Source of the DNA: B10-G9 sp963712165
GTDB taxonomy: Bacteria > Chloroflexota > Anaerolineae > Anaerolineales > UBA11858
Length of the DNA: 64,000 nt
Reading direction: 5' to 3'
Assembly: GCA_963712165.1 (NCBI GenBank)
Contig: CAVQGY010000002.1
Span: 1,054,001 to 1,118,000 of the forward strand
Position 1 is the first letter of the stretch. Every line of letters starts with the position of its first letter. The position numbers were made by a program, and so were the translations under genes. The notes beneath the pieces are model-generated. The model made no database searches. It was not told the DNA's origin and worked only from the letters and a program-made list of their open reading frames with translations. This document shows positions 40,536-48,866 of the stretch, one piece after another.

Positions 40536-40733
40536 ATGAAAACACAACCCGAGCAGAAATTTTCCTGGTGCCCAGTTTGCATGATCCACACTTACCACCA
40601 GAAGGCCAAAAAGGACTGGGAGTGCCTCAATCAAGACCATCAGGCCCTGCTTCGCTTCCGGACTGATCCCTGGATCGAGCAGTACCGCAAAGCCAAGCTG
40701 GAAAGCCGCATCCCGGCCAGCAGTGAGGTGTGA
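40536..40733 (+). CDS. Small zinc-ribbon-like protein
   Basis: A 65-residue protein with WCPVCMIHTYHQK and WECLNQDHQALL, which place two Cys pairs or Cys/His ligands as in a zinc ribbon. The rest is basic and helical (WIEQYRKAKLES). No family is recognised. Its stop is 1 nt before the start of the ribbon-helix-helix gene, so the two form a small cassette. Confidence 0.5.
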   Translation: MKTQPEQKFSWCPVCMIHTYHQKAKKDWECLNQDHQALLRFRTDPWIEQYRKAKLESRIPASSEV

Positions 40734-40734
40734 G

Positions 40735-40947
40735 ATGGCGCCCAGCACCCTGGAAAAATCCCGCCGGGTCCAGATCCAGGTCAGCGTTGACCTGCACCGC
40801 AAATTAGCCCGGGCAGCCAGGGATTCGGGGGTCAGCAAATCCGCCTACCTGCGGGTTGCCCTGGAGCGGGAATTCTCCCATCAGGAACAGCTTGATCTTG
40901 AGATCGCCCAGCACCAGCCCTCCACTTTCGATGAAATCCAGTCTTAA
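40735..40947 (+). CDS. Ribbon-helix-helix (CopG/Arc-like) protein
   Basis: The ATG at 40735 with GAGGTG upstream gives 70 residues. RRVQIQVSVDLHRKLARAAR is the beta strand and first helix, followed by DSGVSKSAYLRVALEREFSH, the classical RHH layout. Such proteins bind DNA as dimers and often regulate toxin-antitoxin or plasmid genes. Here the partner is a zinc-ribbon-like protein directly upstream, not a known toxin. Confidence 0.7.
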   Translation: MAPSTLEKSRRVQIQVSVDLHRKLARAARDSGVSKSAYLRVALEREFSHQEQLDLEIAQHQPSTFDEIQS

Positions 40948-40953
40948 ATAAGA

Positions 40954-40984
40954 AGGAAGCAGGATCCTGAAAGGATCCTGCTTC
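40954..40984 (+). terminator. Hairpin of the GGATCC family, with a repeated arm
   Basis: GGAAGCAGGATCC (40954-40966) pairs with 40972-40984 across TGAAA. The right arm AAGGATCCTGCTTCC recurs at about 41002-41016, between this hairpin and the convergent gene. Confidence 0.65.
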
Positions 40985-41022
40985 CTTCACGGTCAATCTT
41001 CAAGGATCCTGCTTCCTGGAAA

Positions 41023-42615
41023 TCAATCCAGCCAATAACGGGAATAACAATAGAAAGTCTTGTCTCCCACTTCCACGTAAGGATTCCTGTATTCGTCATC
41101 CAGCAGCTCGATATCCTCCCAGATCTCACTAGACTCTTCCAGGGATTTCCTGGCCCTGAAGACCGGCAGCGTGAAACTCTGCCATCTTTGATCAAGCTCT
41201 CCAAGCGAATAAGCCCGGCAGGCAAGCACGGCCGCAATCTCTTCCTTTTCCAGGGTTGAAAGGTAGGGATCATCCCATTCCTCGATCAGTGCCGGGATGG
41301 CATCCTCTGAAAGTGTGTGAAAGAAATAAGTATCCAGCGCAGCCTCTTCAACTTCCAGCCGCTCGATATTCTTTCGGACAATCAGGCTATCTACATTAAT
41401 GATATTCATGGTCAGGGCGAAGCCGGCCACAGCGGCCAGGCTGACCAGGGTGAAGTAGCGATGTTTCTGGGTGATCTCCAAAACAAGGATTGCCAGGAAC
41501 AGCACCCCGATCCACAGGATACACAGGTGGGAATAGGTCCGCAGCCGGCTGAATCCGTAAGCCGATTCATAAAGAGCCAAGCGCTGAAGGGATGAGATCA
41601 GGATCACACCGATGAAGGCTGTCATGGCCCCGGTCATAGCAGAAAAAGTGATCCGGTTCCCCTTGGTTTCCCGTTTGGTGATCGCGCTCAGGACCATGAT
41701 GATGAAGAGGGTGAAAAAAGCCACCGCCAGCAATTCGCCAAATCCTCGCCGGGCGTACTCGGCATAGGTATATCCGTCCAGGCTGATATTCTTCTCCCCG
41801 CCGAAGAAGTACCTGAATTGAATGCTCACAAAGGAGAAGAACAAAAGGTTGATAGCTCCCATGATGATAGTCGTCTCCGTTGAACCCAGGAAGCGGGGAG
41901 GCCAGGGCTGGTCGATACCCACCAGCTTTTCTTCCCTGCTCTTGACCAGGGCGTATAACAGCGCCCCGGCCCCCAGGAAGGTCCAGAGGGAGATCAGTAC
42001 CAGGCGCAGGATATACTCGGGAAGTTTCTCAAGCCGCAGGAGTTCGATCAGATCTTTGAGCCAGTTGGAAAAAATAGGATCCGCCTCTCCCAGCAGGGCG
42101 GCCAGAATGGTGATCAGGGGCAGGGCGATCAGGACCCCCCGCAAATAGGGGGCGATCTTTTTCCACCCGGTTTGGCTGGAGCTTGGCTCCTCACCATCAG
42201 TTCCCTCCTCCTCCCGGGTTGTGATCAACTTAAAAGGCAGGCCGATCAGATTGAGCACAAACCGCAACCCACTAACGATGTAATCGCTCAGGGTATAGGC
42301 AAACCAGCGCCCGCCCTGAAAGGTCAGGAGCAGCAGCCCGAGAAATCCCAGGCTGAGAAAATGATTCAGGACGCGAGTGAAGGGTTCGTCCCGCAAGAAG
42401 GTCAGGGCGCTGAATCCCAGGATCAATGGGACCAGGTAGTAGCTGGTGGCTGCCGGCCGGATTCCTTCCTTCCAGCTTATCAAGGCCAGGGCGCCCAGGA
42501 TCAAGACGATATGGATAAAAAAGGAAACACCCGGGACTTTACCCCAGTAGAGGATATCAAAAGCCCAGCCAACAAGCAGGGCAATATACCAGAGAGTGGA
42601 TCTGTTCTTTACCAT
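41023..42615 (-). CDS. DUF4173-like polytopic membrane protein
   Basis: A 530-residue protein with about 12 helices and a C-terminal soluble domain. The pattern FDILYWGKVPGVSFFIHIVL, LPLITILAALLGEADPIFSN, SLDGYTYAEYARRGFGELLA and NIERLEVEEAALDTYFFHTL agrees with the DUF4173 family. The family is widespread and of unknown function, and often lies next to regulators or sensor proteins. Here it follows a small single-helix ORF on the same strand by 56 nt. Confidence 0.75.
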   Translation of the reverse strand: MVKNRSTLWYIALLVGWAFDILYWGKVPGVSFFIHIVLILGALALISWKEGIRPAATSYYLVPLILGFSALTFLRDEPFTRVLNHFLSLGFLGLLLLTFQGGRWFAYTLSDYIVSGLRFVLNLIGLPFKLITTREEEGTDGEEPSSSQTGWKKIAPYLRGVLIALPLITILAALLGEADPIFSNWLKDLIELLRLEKLPEYILRLVLISLWTFLGAGALLYALVKSREEKLVGIDQPWPPRFLGSTETTIIMGAINLLFFSFVSIQFRYFFGGEKNISLDGYTYAEYARRGFGELLAVAFFTLFIIMVLSAITKRETKGNRITFSAMTGAMTAFIGVILISSLQRLALYESAYGFSRLRTYSHLCILWIGVLFLAILVLEITQKHRYFTLVSLAAVAGFALTMNIINVDSLIVRKNIERLEVEEAALDTYFFHTLSEDAIPALIEEWDDPYLSTLEKEEIAAVLACRAYSLGELDQRWQSFTLPVFRARKSLEESSEIWEDIELLDDEYRNPYVEVGDKTFYCYSRYWLD

Positions 42616-42671
42616 TCCCAGCTCCTTACTAAATCTGTTGGATTATGTTTTTGAGTAAAAGATTATTTATT

Positions 42672-42776
42672 TTAGAAAACCGTAGCAACCAGGGATGCGA
42701 TCATGGAGAGCACGATCAAAGCCCCGATGATGCCCATTACGATTTTCTGTGTCCGCATCTGCCGTTTTCTTGACAT
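42672..42776 (-). CDS. Single-helix small membrane protein (34 residues)
   Basis: An ATG at 42776 with ATGAGGAACTT as a weak ribosome-binding site opens a 34-codon frame: a strongly basic start (MSRKRQMRTQK) and one hydrophobic helix (IVMGIIGALIVLSMIASLVA). The positive-inside pattern and the position between two minus-strand genes support it as a real small protein. Function unknown. Confidence 0.55.
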   Translation of the reverse strand: MSRKRQMRTQKIVMGIIGALIVLSMIASLVATVF

Positions 42777-42814
42777 AAGTTCCTCATCTGCAAGGATTAG
42801 ATCACAATTCTCGC

Positions 42815-43708
42815 TCATTGTAGCACGTCAGGCGTCTCTGCCAAGTGCTTTTTAATGGATTGAGCGATTTTGAGAGTTATTTTTGGTGTTTGAGAGAGTT
42901 CTTCGAGAGAAGCATCCCTGATGTTCTGAACTGTCTTGAACTTTTTAAGCAGTTCCTGGCGCCTGGTGGGGCCGATGCCGGGTATCTTTTCCAGGCTGGA
43001 CTCTAAACCCTGCCGTGAGCGGCGCTTGCGATGAGCGGTAATTGCGAAGCGGTGAGCTTCATCCCTGGCCCGCTGCAGCAGGTGCAGCCCCGGGGCATCT
43101 TTTTCAAAACTGACCGGGAGAGGATCCCCGGGAAGGAAGACTTCCTCATACTGTTTGGCCAGGCCCGCAATGGGGATGGTATCCAGCAGATCGAATTCCT
43201 CCAGTACCTGGGCAGCCCGATTGAGCTGTCCCTTGCCGCCATCGATCAGCACCAGATCGGGCAGGGCGCTGAAGGAGGGATCCGGCTTGGCTCCTGGTTT
43301 GGTTTCACCCTCCCGGGAGAGGGCCAACCGCTGAAAGCGGCGCCTGAGCATCTCATCCATGCTGGCGTAGTCATCCGGTCCCTGGACGGTTCGGATATTG
43401 AACTGGCGGTAGTGAGCGGGGGCGGGACGTCCTTCCAGGAAAACGACCATACTTCCTACCAGGGCAGTTGCCTGGGTGTTGGAGATATCATAACATTCGA
43501 TGCGCATCGGGGGTGTGCCAAGGCCGAGCCTGGCTTGCAGATCGGTCAAGGCGCCTTCAGCCCGGTCTTGTTCGGATTTTTCCTGGGTTTTTAAGGCAGT
43601 TAACATTGAGGAGGCATTTTCAGCTGCCATGGCAACCAGTTTTTTCTTCTCCCCGCGTCGAGGAACGACCAACTCGACCTTTTTCCCCCCCGCTGACTTT
43701 TCAGCCAT
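42815..43708 (-). CDS. uvrC: UvrC, C-terminal part (frameshifted)
   Basis: This frame carries the second half of UvrC: the RNase H-like endonuclease core with IECYDISNTQATALVGSMVV and DLVLIDGGKGQLNRAAQVL, and a C-terminal double helix-hairpin-helix (KIPGIGPTRRQELLKKFKTV). It cannot be translated independently with confidence; its first codons overlap the N-terminal frame. Joining the two at the G7A5 run (minus-strand bases 43691-43680) gives about 610 residues, the normal size. UvrC makes both incisions in nucleotide excision repair with UvrA and UvrB. Confidence 0.85.
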   Translation of the reverse strand: MAEKSAGGKKVELVVPRRGEKKKLVAMAAENASSMLTALKTQEKSEQDRAEGALTDLQARLGLGTPPMRIECYDISNTQATALVGSMVVFLEGRPAPAHYRQFNIRTVQGPDDYASMDEMLRRRFQRLALSREGETKPGAKPDPSFSALPDLVLIDGGKGQLNRAAQVLEEFDLLDTIPIAGLAKQYEEVFLPGDPLPVSFEKDAPGLHLLQRARDEAHRFAITAHRKRRSRQGLESSLEKIPGIGPTRRQELLKKFKTVQNIRDASLEELSQTPKITLKIAQSIKKHLAETPDVLQ

Positions 43709-44697
43709 TGGTGGATGATCTTGGCTTCTTCGATTTCCCGCGGCAGGAGGATCTCTGGCGGGACCTCGGGAGCCTGGTCATAGAATTGTTTGATGACCTC
43801 AGAGAGCAGGTCATTATCGGCGGTTTGGTCGATATTCTCCACCAGGAAATATTCCCTCCCGGTGAGTTTTCCTCCCCGGATGAAAAAGACCTGGATGCAG
43901 GCGTTATTATCCAGGCTGGCAAGGGCGATCACATCCGAGTCTGCGAATTTGGTAGAGATGATGCGCTGTTCCGCCACAATTCGCTGGATAGCATCCAGTT
44001 GGTCGCGGATCTGGGCAGCTCGTTCATAATTCAGATCCGAGGAGGCTTGTTTCATTTCCGCCTCAAGCCTGGATACGATATTGTCCGTCCGGCCATTCAG
44101 AAAAGCCCCTAGCTCGCGGATCATTTCCCGGTAGTCATCCACCCCAATGCGGCCGATGCAGGGAGCGGTGCAGAGCTGGATATCATAGTAGAGGCAGGCC
44201 CGCTGATCTTCTCCGGTGATGGTCCGGCTGCAGGTCAGGTAAGGGAAGATCTTGCGCAGCAAGTCCAGCGTTTGGTTCACAGCCCAGACATTGATATATG
44301 GTCCGTAGTAGCGGGAGCCATCCTTTTCCACCTTGCGGGTGACAGTGACTTTCGGAAAATCATCTGCCCAGTGAATCTTGATATAGGGATAACGCTTATC
44401 ATCCTTAAGCTGGACGTTGAAATGGGGCTGGTATTCCTTGATCAGGTTCATTTCCAGGATCAGGGCTTCCAGTTCGGATCCGACGATGATCCACTCGATG
44501 TCATGGATATTGGCGACCAGCTGGCAGGTTCGGGGATGTTTCTGGGCGCTGGCATGGAAGTAAGAACGCACCCGGTGGCGCAGATTGACGGCTTTCCCAA
44601 TATAAATGACCCGGCTGTCCTTGTCTTTCATCAGGTAGCAGCCAGGCTGTTCGGGTACAGAATTGAGGATATCCTTGATGTGGTCCGAGGTCTCCAT
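43600..44697 (-). CDS. uvrC: UvrC, N-terminal part (frameshifted)
   Basis: A 365-residue frame with the GIY-YIG nuclease at 18-36 (PGCYLMKDKDSRVIYIGKAV), the Cys-rich linker (CSRTITGEDQRACLYYDIQL, LCTAPCIGRI) and the UvrB-binding helical hairpin (LNYERAAQIRDQLDAIQRIV). After HQWLKSQRGGK the frame leaves the family sequence. The continuation KKVELVVPRRG lies in the -1 frame, so one base is missing at G7A5. The heptamer G GGA AAA in that run is also a possible -1 slippery site. An extended -10 box TGATACAAT ends 9 nt before the ATG, so the leader is very short. Confidence 0.85.
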   Translation of the reverse strand: METSDHIKDILNSVPEQPGCYLMKDKDSRVIYIGKAVNLRHRVRSYFHASAQKHPRTCQLVANIHDIEWIIVGSELEALILEMNLIKEYQPHFNVQLKDDKRYPYIKIHWADDFPKVTVTRKVEKDGSRYYGPYINVWAVNQTLDLLRKIFPYLTCSRTITGEDQRACLYYDIQLCTAPCIGRIGVDDYREMIRELGAFLNGRTDNIVSRLEAEMKQASSDLNYERAAQIRDQLDAIQRIVAEQRIISTKFADSDVIALASLDNNACIQVFFIRGGKLTGREYFLVENIDQTADNDLLSEVIKQFYDQAPEVPPEILLPREIEEAKIIHQWLKSQRGGKRSSWSFLDAGRRKNWLPWQLKMPPQC

Positions 44698-44814
44698 GGC
44701 AAAAAAATTGTATCACAGCGGCAGGAACGGGGATTTTATTTCCCCCCTTGGCTGAGGTATCTTATTCAGGCTCAAGCAGGATGAATTTCCCCCCTGGAGG
44801 ATGCCATCCGGGAC

Positions 44815-44843
44815 TTGCGTACCGCCTGGCTTACCTGTATACT
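44815..44843 (+). promoter_or_regulatory. xseA promoter
   Basis: TTGCGT (44815-44820), 17-bp spacer, TATACT (44838-44843). The expected start of the mRNA is at or within 1-2 nt of the ATG at 44851. Confidence 0.7.
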
Positions 44844-44850
44844 GGCTCTT

Positions 44851-46053
44851 ATGTTCTCCACGCCTGAATTTTCTCGATCCTGGTCTGTCAGCGAAGTTAA
44901 CGCCTATCTGAAGGGTTTGATGGAGGCGGATGCCAACCTGCAGAATTTATGGGTCGAGGGGGAGATATCCAACCTGTCCCGGCCGGCTTCCGGCCATCTC
45001 TATTTCACTCTCAAAGATACTTCCTCATCCATCCGCTGCGTTATGTGGAAAAATCGGGCCCAGGCGGTCCAGTTTGTCATCCAGGACGGCGTAGCCGTCA
45101 CTGCCCATGGTGGATTGAGCGTTTACGAGGAGCGGGGTCAGTACCAGCTATATGTGGATGATCTCCGTCCCCGGGGAGAGGGTGCCCTCTTCCAGGAATT
45201 CCAGCGTCTAAAGACCCGGCTGGAAAGCGAAGGCCTATTCGACCCGGAACGGAAGAGGCCCATTCCTCCCTGGCCAAGAAAAGTCGGGATTGTGACCTCA
45301 GCCAGCGGCGCGGCCTATCAGGATATGGAAAAAACACTTTACAGACGGTATCCCCTGGTGGAGATCCTGCTTGAGCCGACTTCCGTGCAGGGTGAAAGTG
45401 CCCCGGGTGAGATCATCCAGGCCTTATCACGATTGTACGAGGTCAAACCGGACCTGATCCTGATCGGCAGGGGTGGCGGCTCGATCGAGGATCTGTGGGC
45501 GTTCAATGATGAAGCTGTGGCGCGGATGGTGGCGGAGTCCCCCGTTCCCGTTATCAGCGGGGTAGGGCATGAAACGGATTTTACGATCACCGATTTTGTG
45601 GCAGACCTGCGTGCGCCAACTCCCACCGCGGCCGCGGAACTGGCAGTGCCAGATCAGGTGGACCTGCGTTTCACAATGGGGGAGTTGAAGAGCCGCTTGG
45701 CCCGGGCAGCGGGTGGATTTATTCTCGAGAAGCGCCGGGAAGCAGAGAATCTGGCCCTCACGGTTGAGCGAATGTCGCCTATCGGTGAGATCAACAACGG
45801 TCGACAGCGGGTAGATGAGCTTTTGGCTCGGACTGGGCGGGAGATAACCGTATCTCTCAGAAACGCCAGGGAGAGCTGCCTGGCTTTGGGTTCCCGGCTG
45901 GGGTCTCTAAATCCTGAAGCCATCCTGCTGAGGGGGTATGCGATCATCACCGGGGAAGATGGTTCCACGGTTTATCAGGTAGGCCAGACCGCCTCGGGGG
46001 AAAAGCTGCAGGTGCGGGTGAGTGATGGGTCGTTTGAGGTGATTGTCAATTAA
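44851..46053 (+). CDS. xseA: Exodeoxyribonuclease VII large subunit
   Basis: The ATG at 44851 gives 400 residues. The N-terminal OB fold is SVSEVNAYLKGLMEADANLQ with LWVEGEISNLSRPASGHLYF and CVMWKNRA. The catalytic domain holds VGIVTSASGAAYQDM, LILIGRGGGSIEDLWAFND and PVISGVGHETDFTITDFVAD, with RAPTPTAAAE. It degrades single-stranded DNA together with XseB; no xseB gene follows. There is no SD, and the -10 box sits 7 nt upstream, so the message is probably leaderless. Confidence 0.93.
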   Translation: MFSTPEFSRSWSVSEVNAYLKGLMEADANLQNLWVEGEISNLSRPASGHLYFTLKDTSSSIRCVMWKNRAQAVQFVIQDGVAVTAHGGLSVYEERGQYQLYVDDLRPRGEGALFQEFQRLKTRLESEGLFDPERKRPIPPWPRKVGIVTSASGAAYQDMEKTLYRRYPLVEILLEPTSVQGESAPGEIIQALSRLYEVKPDLILIGRGGGSIEDLWAFNDEAVARMVAESPVPVISGVGHETDFTITDFVADLRAPTPTAAAELAVPDQVDLRFTMGELKSRLARAAGGFILEKRREAENLALTVERMSPIGEINNGRQRVDELLARTGREITVSLRNARESCLALGSRLGSLNPEAILLRGYAIITGEDGSTVYQVGQTASGEKLQVRVSDGSFEVIVN

Positions 46054-46145
46054 TGTGCGGGACCAAGGCTCACACTCCATTGCCCTCTCAATTCACTCAT
46101 ATTTTTCTTTAATATTTCTCTAATTTATTTCATAGATTGCGGCTC

Positions 46146-46151
46146 TATAAT
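46146..46151 (+). promoter_or_regulatory. -10 box of clpB
   Basis: TATAAT, with only a weak -35 region. No CIRCE (TTAGCACTC-N9-GAGTGCTAA) or HspR-like site is visible here. Confidence 0.4.
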
Positions 46152-46213
46152 GATCTTATGATTCCAACCCCGTGAGCGGGTTGTTTTGTATAACGGGGGA
46201 AATGGAGGAGGAA

Positions 46214-48811
46214 ATGAACTTAGAAAAATATACAACCAAATCTCAGCAGGCAGTGCTTCGTTCCCAGCAGCTTGTTGCAGACCTAAACCATCAGGCAATT
46301 GAACCTGTCCATCTGCTGTACGCCCTCCTGGAAGAAAGTGAAGGCACAGTTGCAGCTGTTGTGACCCGGATTGCCGGCAGTACGGATGGAATTAAAAAAG
46401 AACTCTGGGATGATCTTTCCAAACGCCCGAAAGTCTACGGCGGGAATGTCCAGGCTGGTATAGGCCGGATGACAGCAGACGTGTTAGCGGCGGCTGAACG
46501 GCATGCCAAAGGCATGGGAGATGAATATGTCTCTACCGAACATATTCTGCTGGGATTGATCGAAAGCCCCGAAGGCAGCCGCCTGAAATCATACGGCTTG
46601 ACCAAGGATGCCGTACTCAACACCCTTAGGGAAGTCCGCGGCTCCCAGCGAGTGACCAGCCAATCCCCTGAAGGGACTTATCAGGCCCTGGAAAAATATG
46701 GTCGGGATCTGACAGATCTTGCCCGCCGTGGAAAATTGGATCCGGTGATCGGAAGGGATGAAGAGACCCGCCGGCTGGTCCAGATCCTATCCCGGCGAAC
46801 AAAGAATAATCCAGCATTGATTGGAGAACCTGGTACCGGAAAGACCGCTATTGTGGAGGGGCTTGCCCAGCGGATCATTAACGGCGATGTCCCGGAAGGA
46901 TTAAAAAGGAAGAAGCTGATCCAGCTGGATATGGGCGCCCTTGTAGCGGGGGCCAAATACAGGGGTGAATTTGAAGAGCGTCTAAAAGCTGTTCTCAAGG
47001 AGATCACCTCTGCTTCGGGAGAAGTGCTGCTTTTTGTGGACGAGATGCATACCGTAGTCGGAGCAGGTGCCGCTGAGGGAGCAATGGATGCAGGCAATAT
47101 GCTCAAACCCATGCTGGCCCGGGGAGAGCTGCATTTGATCGGCGCAACGACATTGGATGAATACCGCAAATACATCGAGTCTGATGCCGCTCTGGAAAGG
47201 CGCTTCCAGCCTCTGCTGGTGGAAGAACCCAGCGTAGAGGCGACGATCAGCATTTTGCGGGGATTGAAGGAGCGTTATGAAATCCATCATGGTGTGCGCA
47301 TCACCGATCCAGCTACGATAGCAGCGGCAACGCTTTCCAATCGCTATATTGCGGATCGCCAGCTGCCGGATAAGGCGATTGACTTGATCGACGAAGCAGC
47401 GGCCAGGCTGAGGACAGAGATCGATTCCAAGCCTCGCGCTCTAGATGAGGTAGATCGGCAGATCATGCAGCTCGAAATCGAGGGTGAAGCCCTCAAAAAA
47501 GAAAAGGATAAGTCCTCACAGAAGCGTCTGGACATCTTAAAAGAGGAGCTGGCTAACCTGAAAGAAGAACAAAAACAGCTCCACGGCCGTTGGATTTCTG
47601 AAAAGGAAGTTATTGGTGAAGTTCGTGAGGTAAAAAAGGAAATTGACCAGACCCGGTTGGAAATCGAAAAAGCGGAGCGAGAAACCGACCTTGAGAAGGT
47701 TGCCCGGTTACAGTACGGCACCTTAAGGGATCTGGAGGAAAAGCTGAAAGAAAAGGAATCCCGTTTGAAAGAGGTCCAGGCGGATGGCGCTCTGTTGAAG
47801 GAAGAAGTTGATGAAGAGGAAATTGCAGGAGTGATTTCCCGCTGGACAGGTATTCCTGTTTCTAGATTGTTGGAAAGTGAGACCCAGAAACTCCTGCACA
47901 TGGAAGAGCGCCTGCATGAGCGGGTGGTCGGCCAAGATGAAGCGATTCAAGCTGTTTCCAATGCCGTGCGCAGGTCGCGGGCGGGGCTCCAGGATCCCAA
48001 CCGGCCAATTGGTTCGTTCATATTCCTGGGTCCGACCGGTGTGGGTAAAACAGAGTTGGCCCGTGCACTGGCAGAATTCCTATTTGATGATCAGGATGCC
48101 ATGGTGCGGATCGATATGAGTGAATATCAGGAAAAACATACTGTTTCTCGGCTGATCGGTTCACCTCCCGGATATGTAGGTTATGGGGAAGGTGGTCAGC
48201 TGACAGAAGCTGTCCGGCGGCGCCCCTACAGCGTGGTGCTCTTTGACGAGATCGAAAAAGCCCACCAGGAGGTGTTTAACACTCTGCTCCAGCTGCTGGA
48301 TGACGGCCGCCTGACCGATGGACAGGGACGAACGGTGGATTTCCGGAATACCGTAGTGATCATGACCAGTAATATTGGAAGCCAGGCCTGGTCTGGCCTG
48401 GGGGAGAATGGAGATGTAGAAGCAGCCCAGGCCTTCAGCCGGGAAGCGTTAAAGTCTACCTTCCGCCCAGAATTCCTGAACCGGGTGGACGAGGTCATCC
48501 ATTTCCATCCGTTGACTCGGGAGCAGATCCGGGAGATCGTGGGTATCCAGCTTAATCGTGTGGAAAGCATGGTCCGGTCCCAGGGGTATACACTGGAGGT
48601 CACAGAGGAGGCTCGCCAAATCTTGGCAGACTGGGGATTTGACCCGGATTATGGTGCCCGTCCTCTGAAGCGGACCATCCAGCGCCATCTCCAGGATCCC
48701 CTGGCACTGGCAATTCTCTCCGGTGAATACAAGGTCGGGGATACCATTCAAGTGAATGCCGGCAAAGATACGCTTGAATTTTTCCCCGTACATGCGGGTG
48801 AGGTTGCATAA
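46214..48811 (+). CDS. clpB: ATP-dependent disaggregase ClpB
   Basis: The ATG at 46214 with GGAGGAGG upstream gives 865 residues, normal for ClpB. An N-domain (MNLEKYTTKSQQAVLRSQQL) is followed by AAA1 with Walker A GEPGTGKT near 203 and Walker B LLFVDEMHTVVGAG. A long coiled-coil middle domain (about 410-525, KKEIDQTRLEIEKAERETDL) marks ClpB rather than ClpC, and AAA2 has GPTGVGKTELARAL near 606 with VVLFDEIEKAHQEV. It threads aggregated proteins through its hexameric pore together with DnaK. There is no ClpP-binding IGF loop visible. Confidence 0.93.
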   Translation: MNLEKYTTKSQQAVLRSQQLVADLNHQAIEPVHLLYALLEESEGTVAAVVTRIAGSTDGIKKELWDDLSKRPKVYGGNVQAGIGRMTADVLAAAERHAKGMGDEYVSTEHILLGLIESPEGSRLKSYGLTKDAVLNTLREVRGSQRVTSQSPEGTYQALEKYGRDLTDLARRGKLDPVIGRDEETRRLVQILSRRTKNNPALIGEPGTGKTAIVEGLAQRIINGDVPEGLKRKKLIQLDMGALVAGAKYRGEFEERLKAVLKEITSASGEVLLFVDEMHTVVGAGAAEGAMDAGNMLKPMLARGELHLIGATTLDEYRKYIESDAALERRFQPLLVEEPSVEATISILRGLKERYEIHHGVRITDPATIAAATLSNRYIADRQLPDKAIDLIDEAAARLRTEIDSKPRALDEVDRQIMQLEIEGEALKKEKDKSSQKRLDILKEELANLKEEQKQLHGRWISEKEVIGEVREVKKEIDQTRLEIEKAERETDLEKVARLQYGTLRDLEEKLKEKESRLKEVQADGALLKEEVDEEEIAGVISRWTGIPVSRLLESETQKLLHMEERLHERVVGQDEAIQAVSNAVRRSRAGLQDPNRPIGSFIFLGPTGVGKTELARALAEFLFDDQDAMVRIDMSEYQEKHTVSRLIGSPPGYVGYGEGGQLTEAVRRRPYSVVLFDEIEKAHQEVFNTLLQLLDDGRLTDGQGRTVDFRNTVVIMTSNIGSQAWSGLGENGDVEAAQAFSREALKSTFRPEFLNRVDEVIHFHPLTREQIREIVGIQLNRVESMVRSQGYTLEVTEEARQILADWGFDPDYGARPLKRTIQRHLQDPLALAILSGEYKVGDTIQVNAGKDTLEFFPVHAGEVA

Positions 48812-48821
48812 CTAAAAAGGA

Positions 48822-48851
48822 GGGACGAGTCCAATTATTGGACTTCGTCCC
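48822..48851 (+). terminator. Terminator of clpB, GACGAAGTC family
   Basis: GGGACGAGTCC (48822-48832) pairs with GGACTTCGTCCC (48840-48851) with a one-base bulge, followed by TTCTTTTGTT. Confidence 0.8.
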
Positions 48852-48866
48852 TTCTTTTGTTCTAGA

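Noticed and set aside
46054..46213. CIRCE or HspR site before clpB
   Set aside because: Neither TTAGCACTC-type nor CTTGAGT-type repeats are present.
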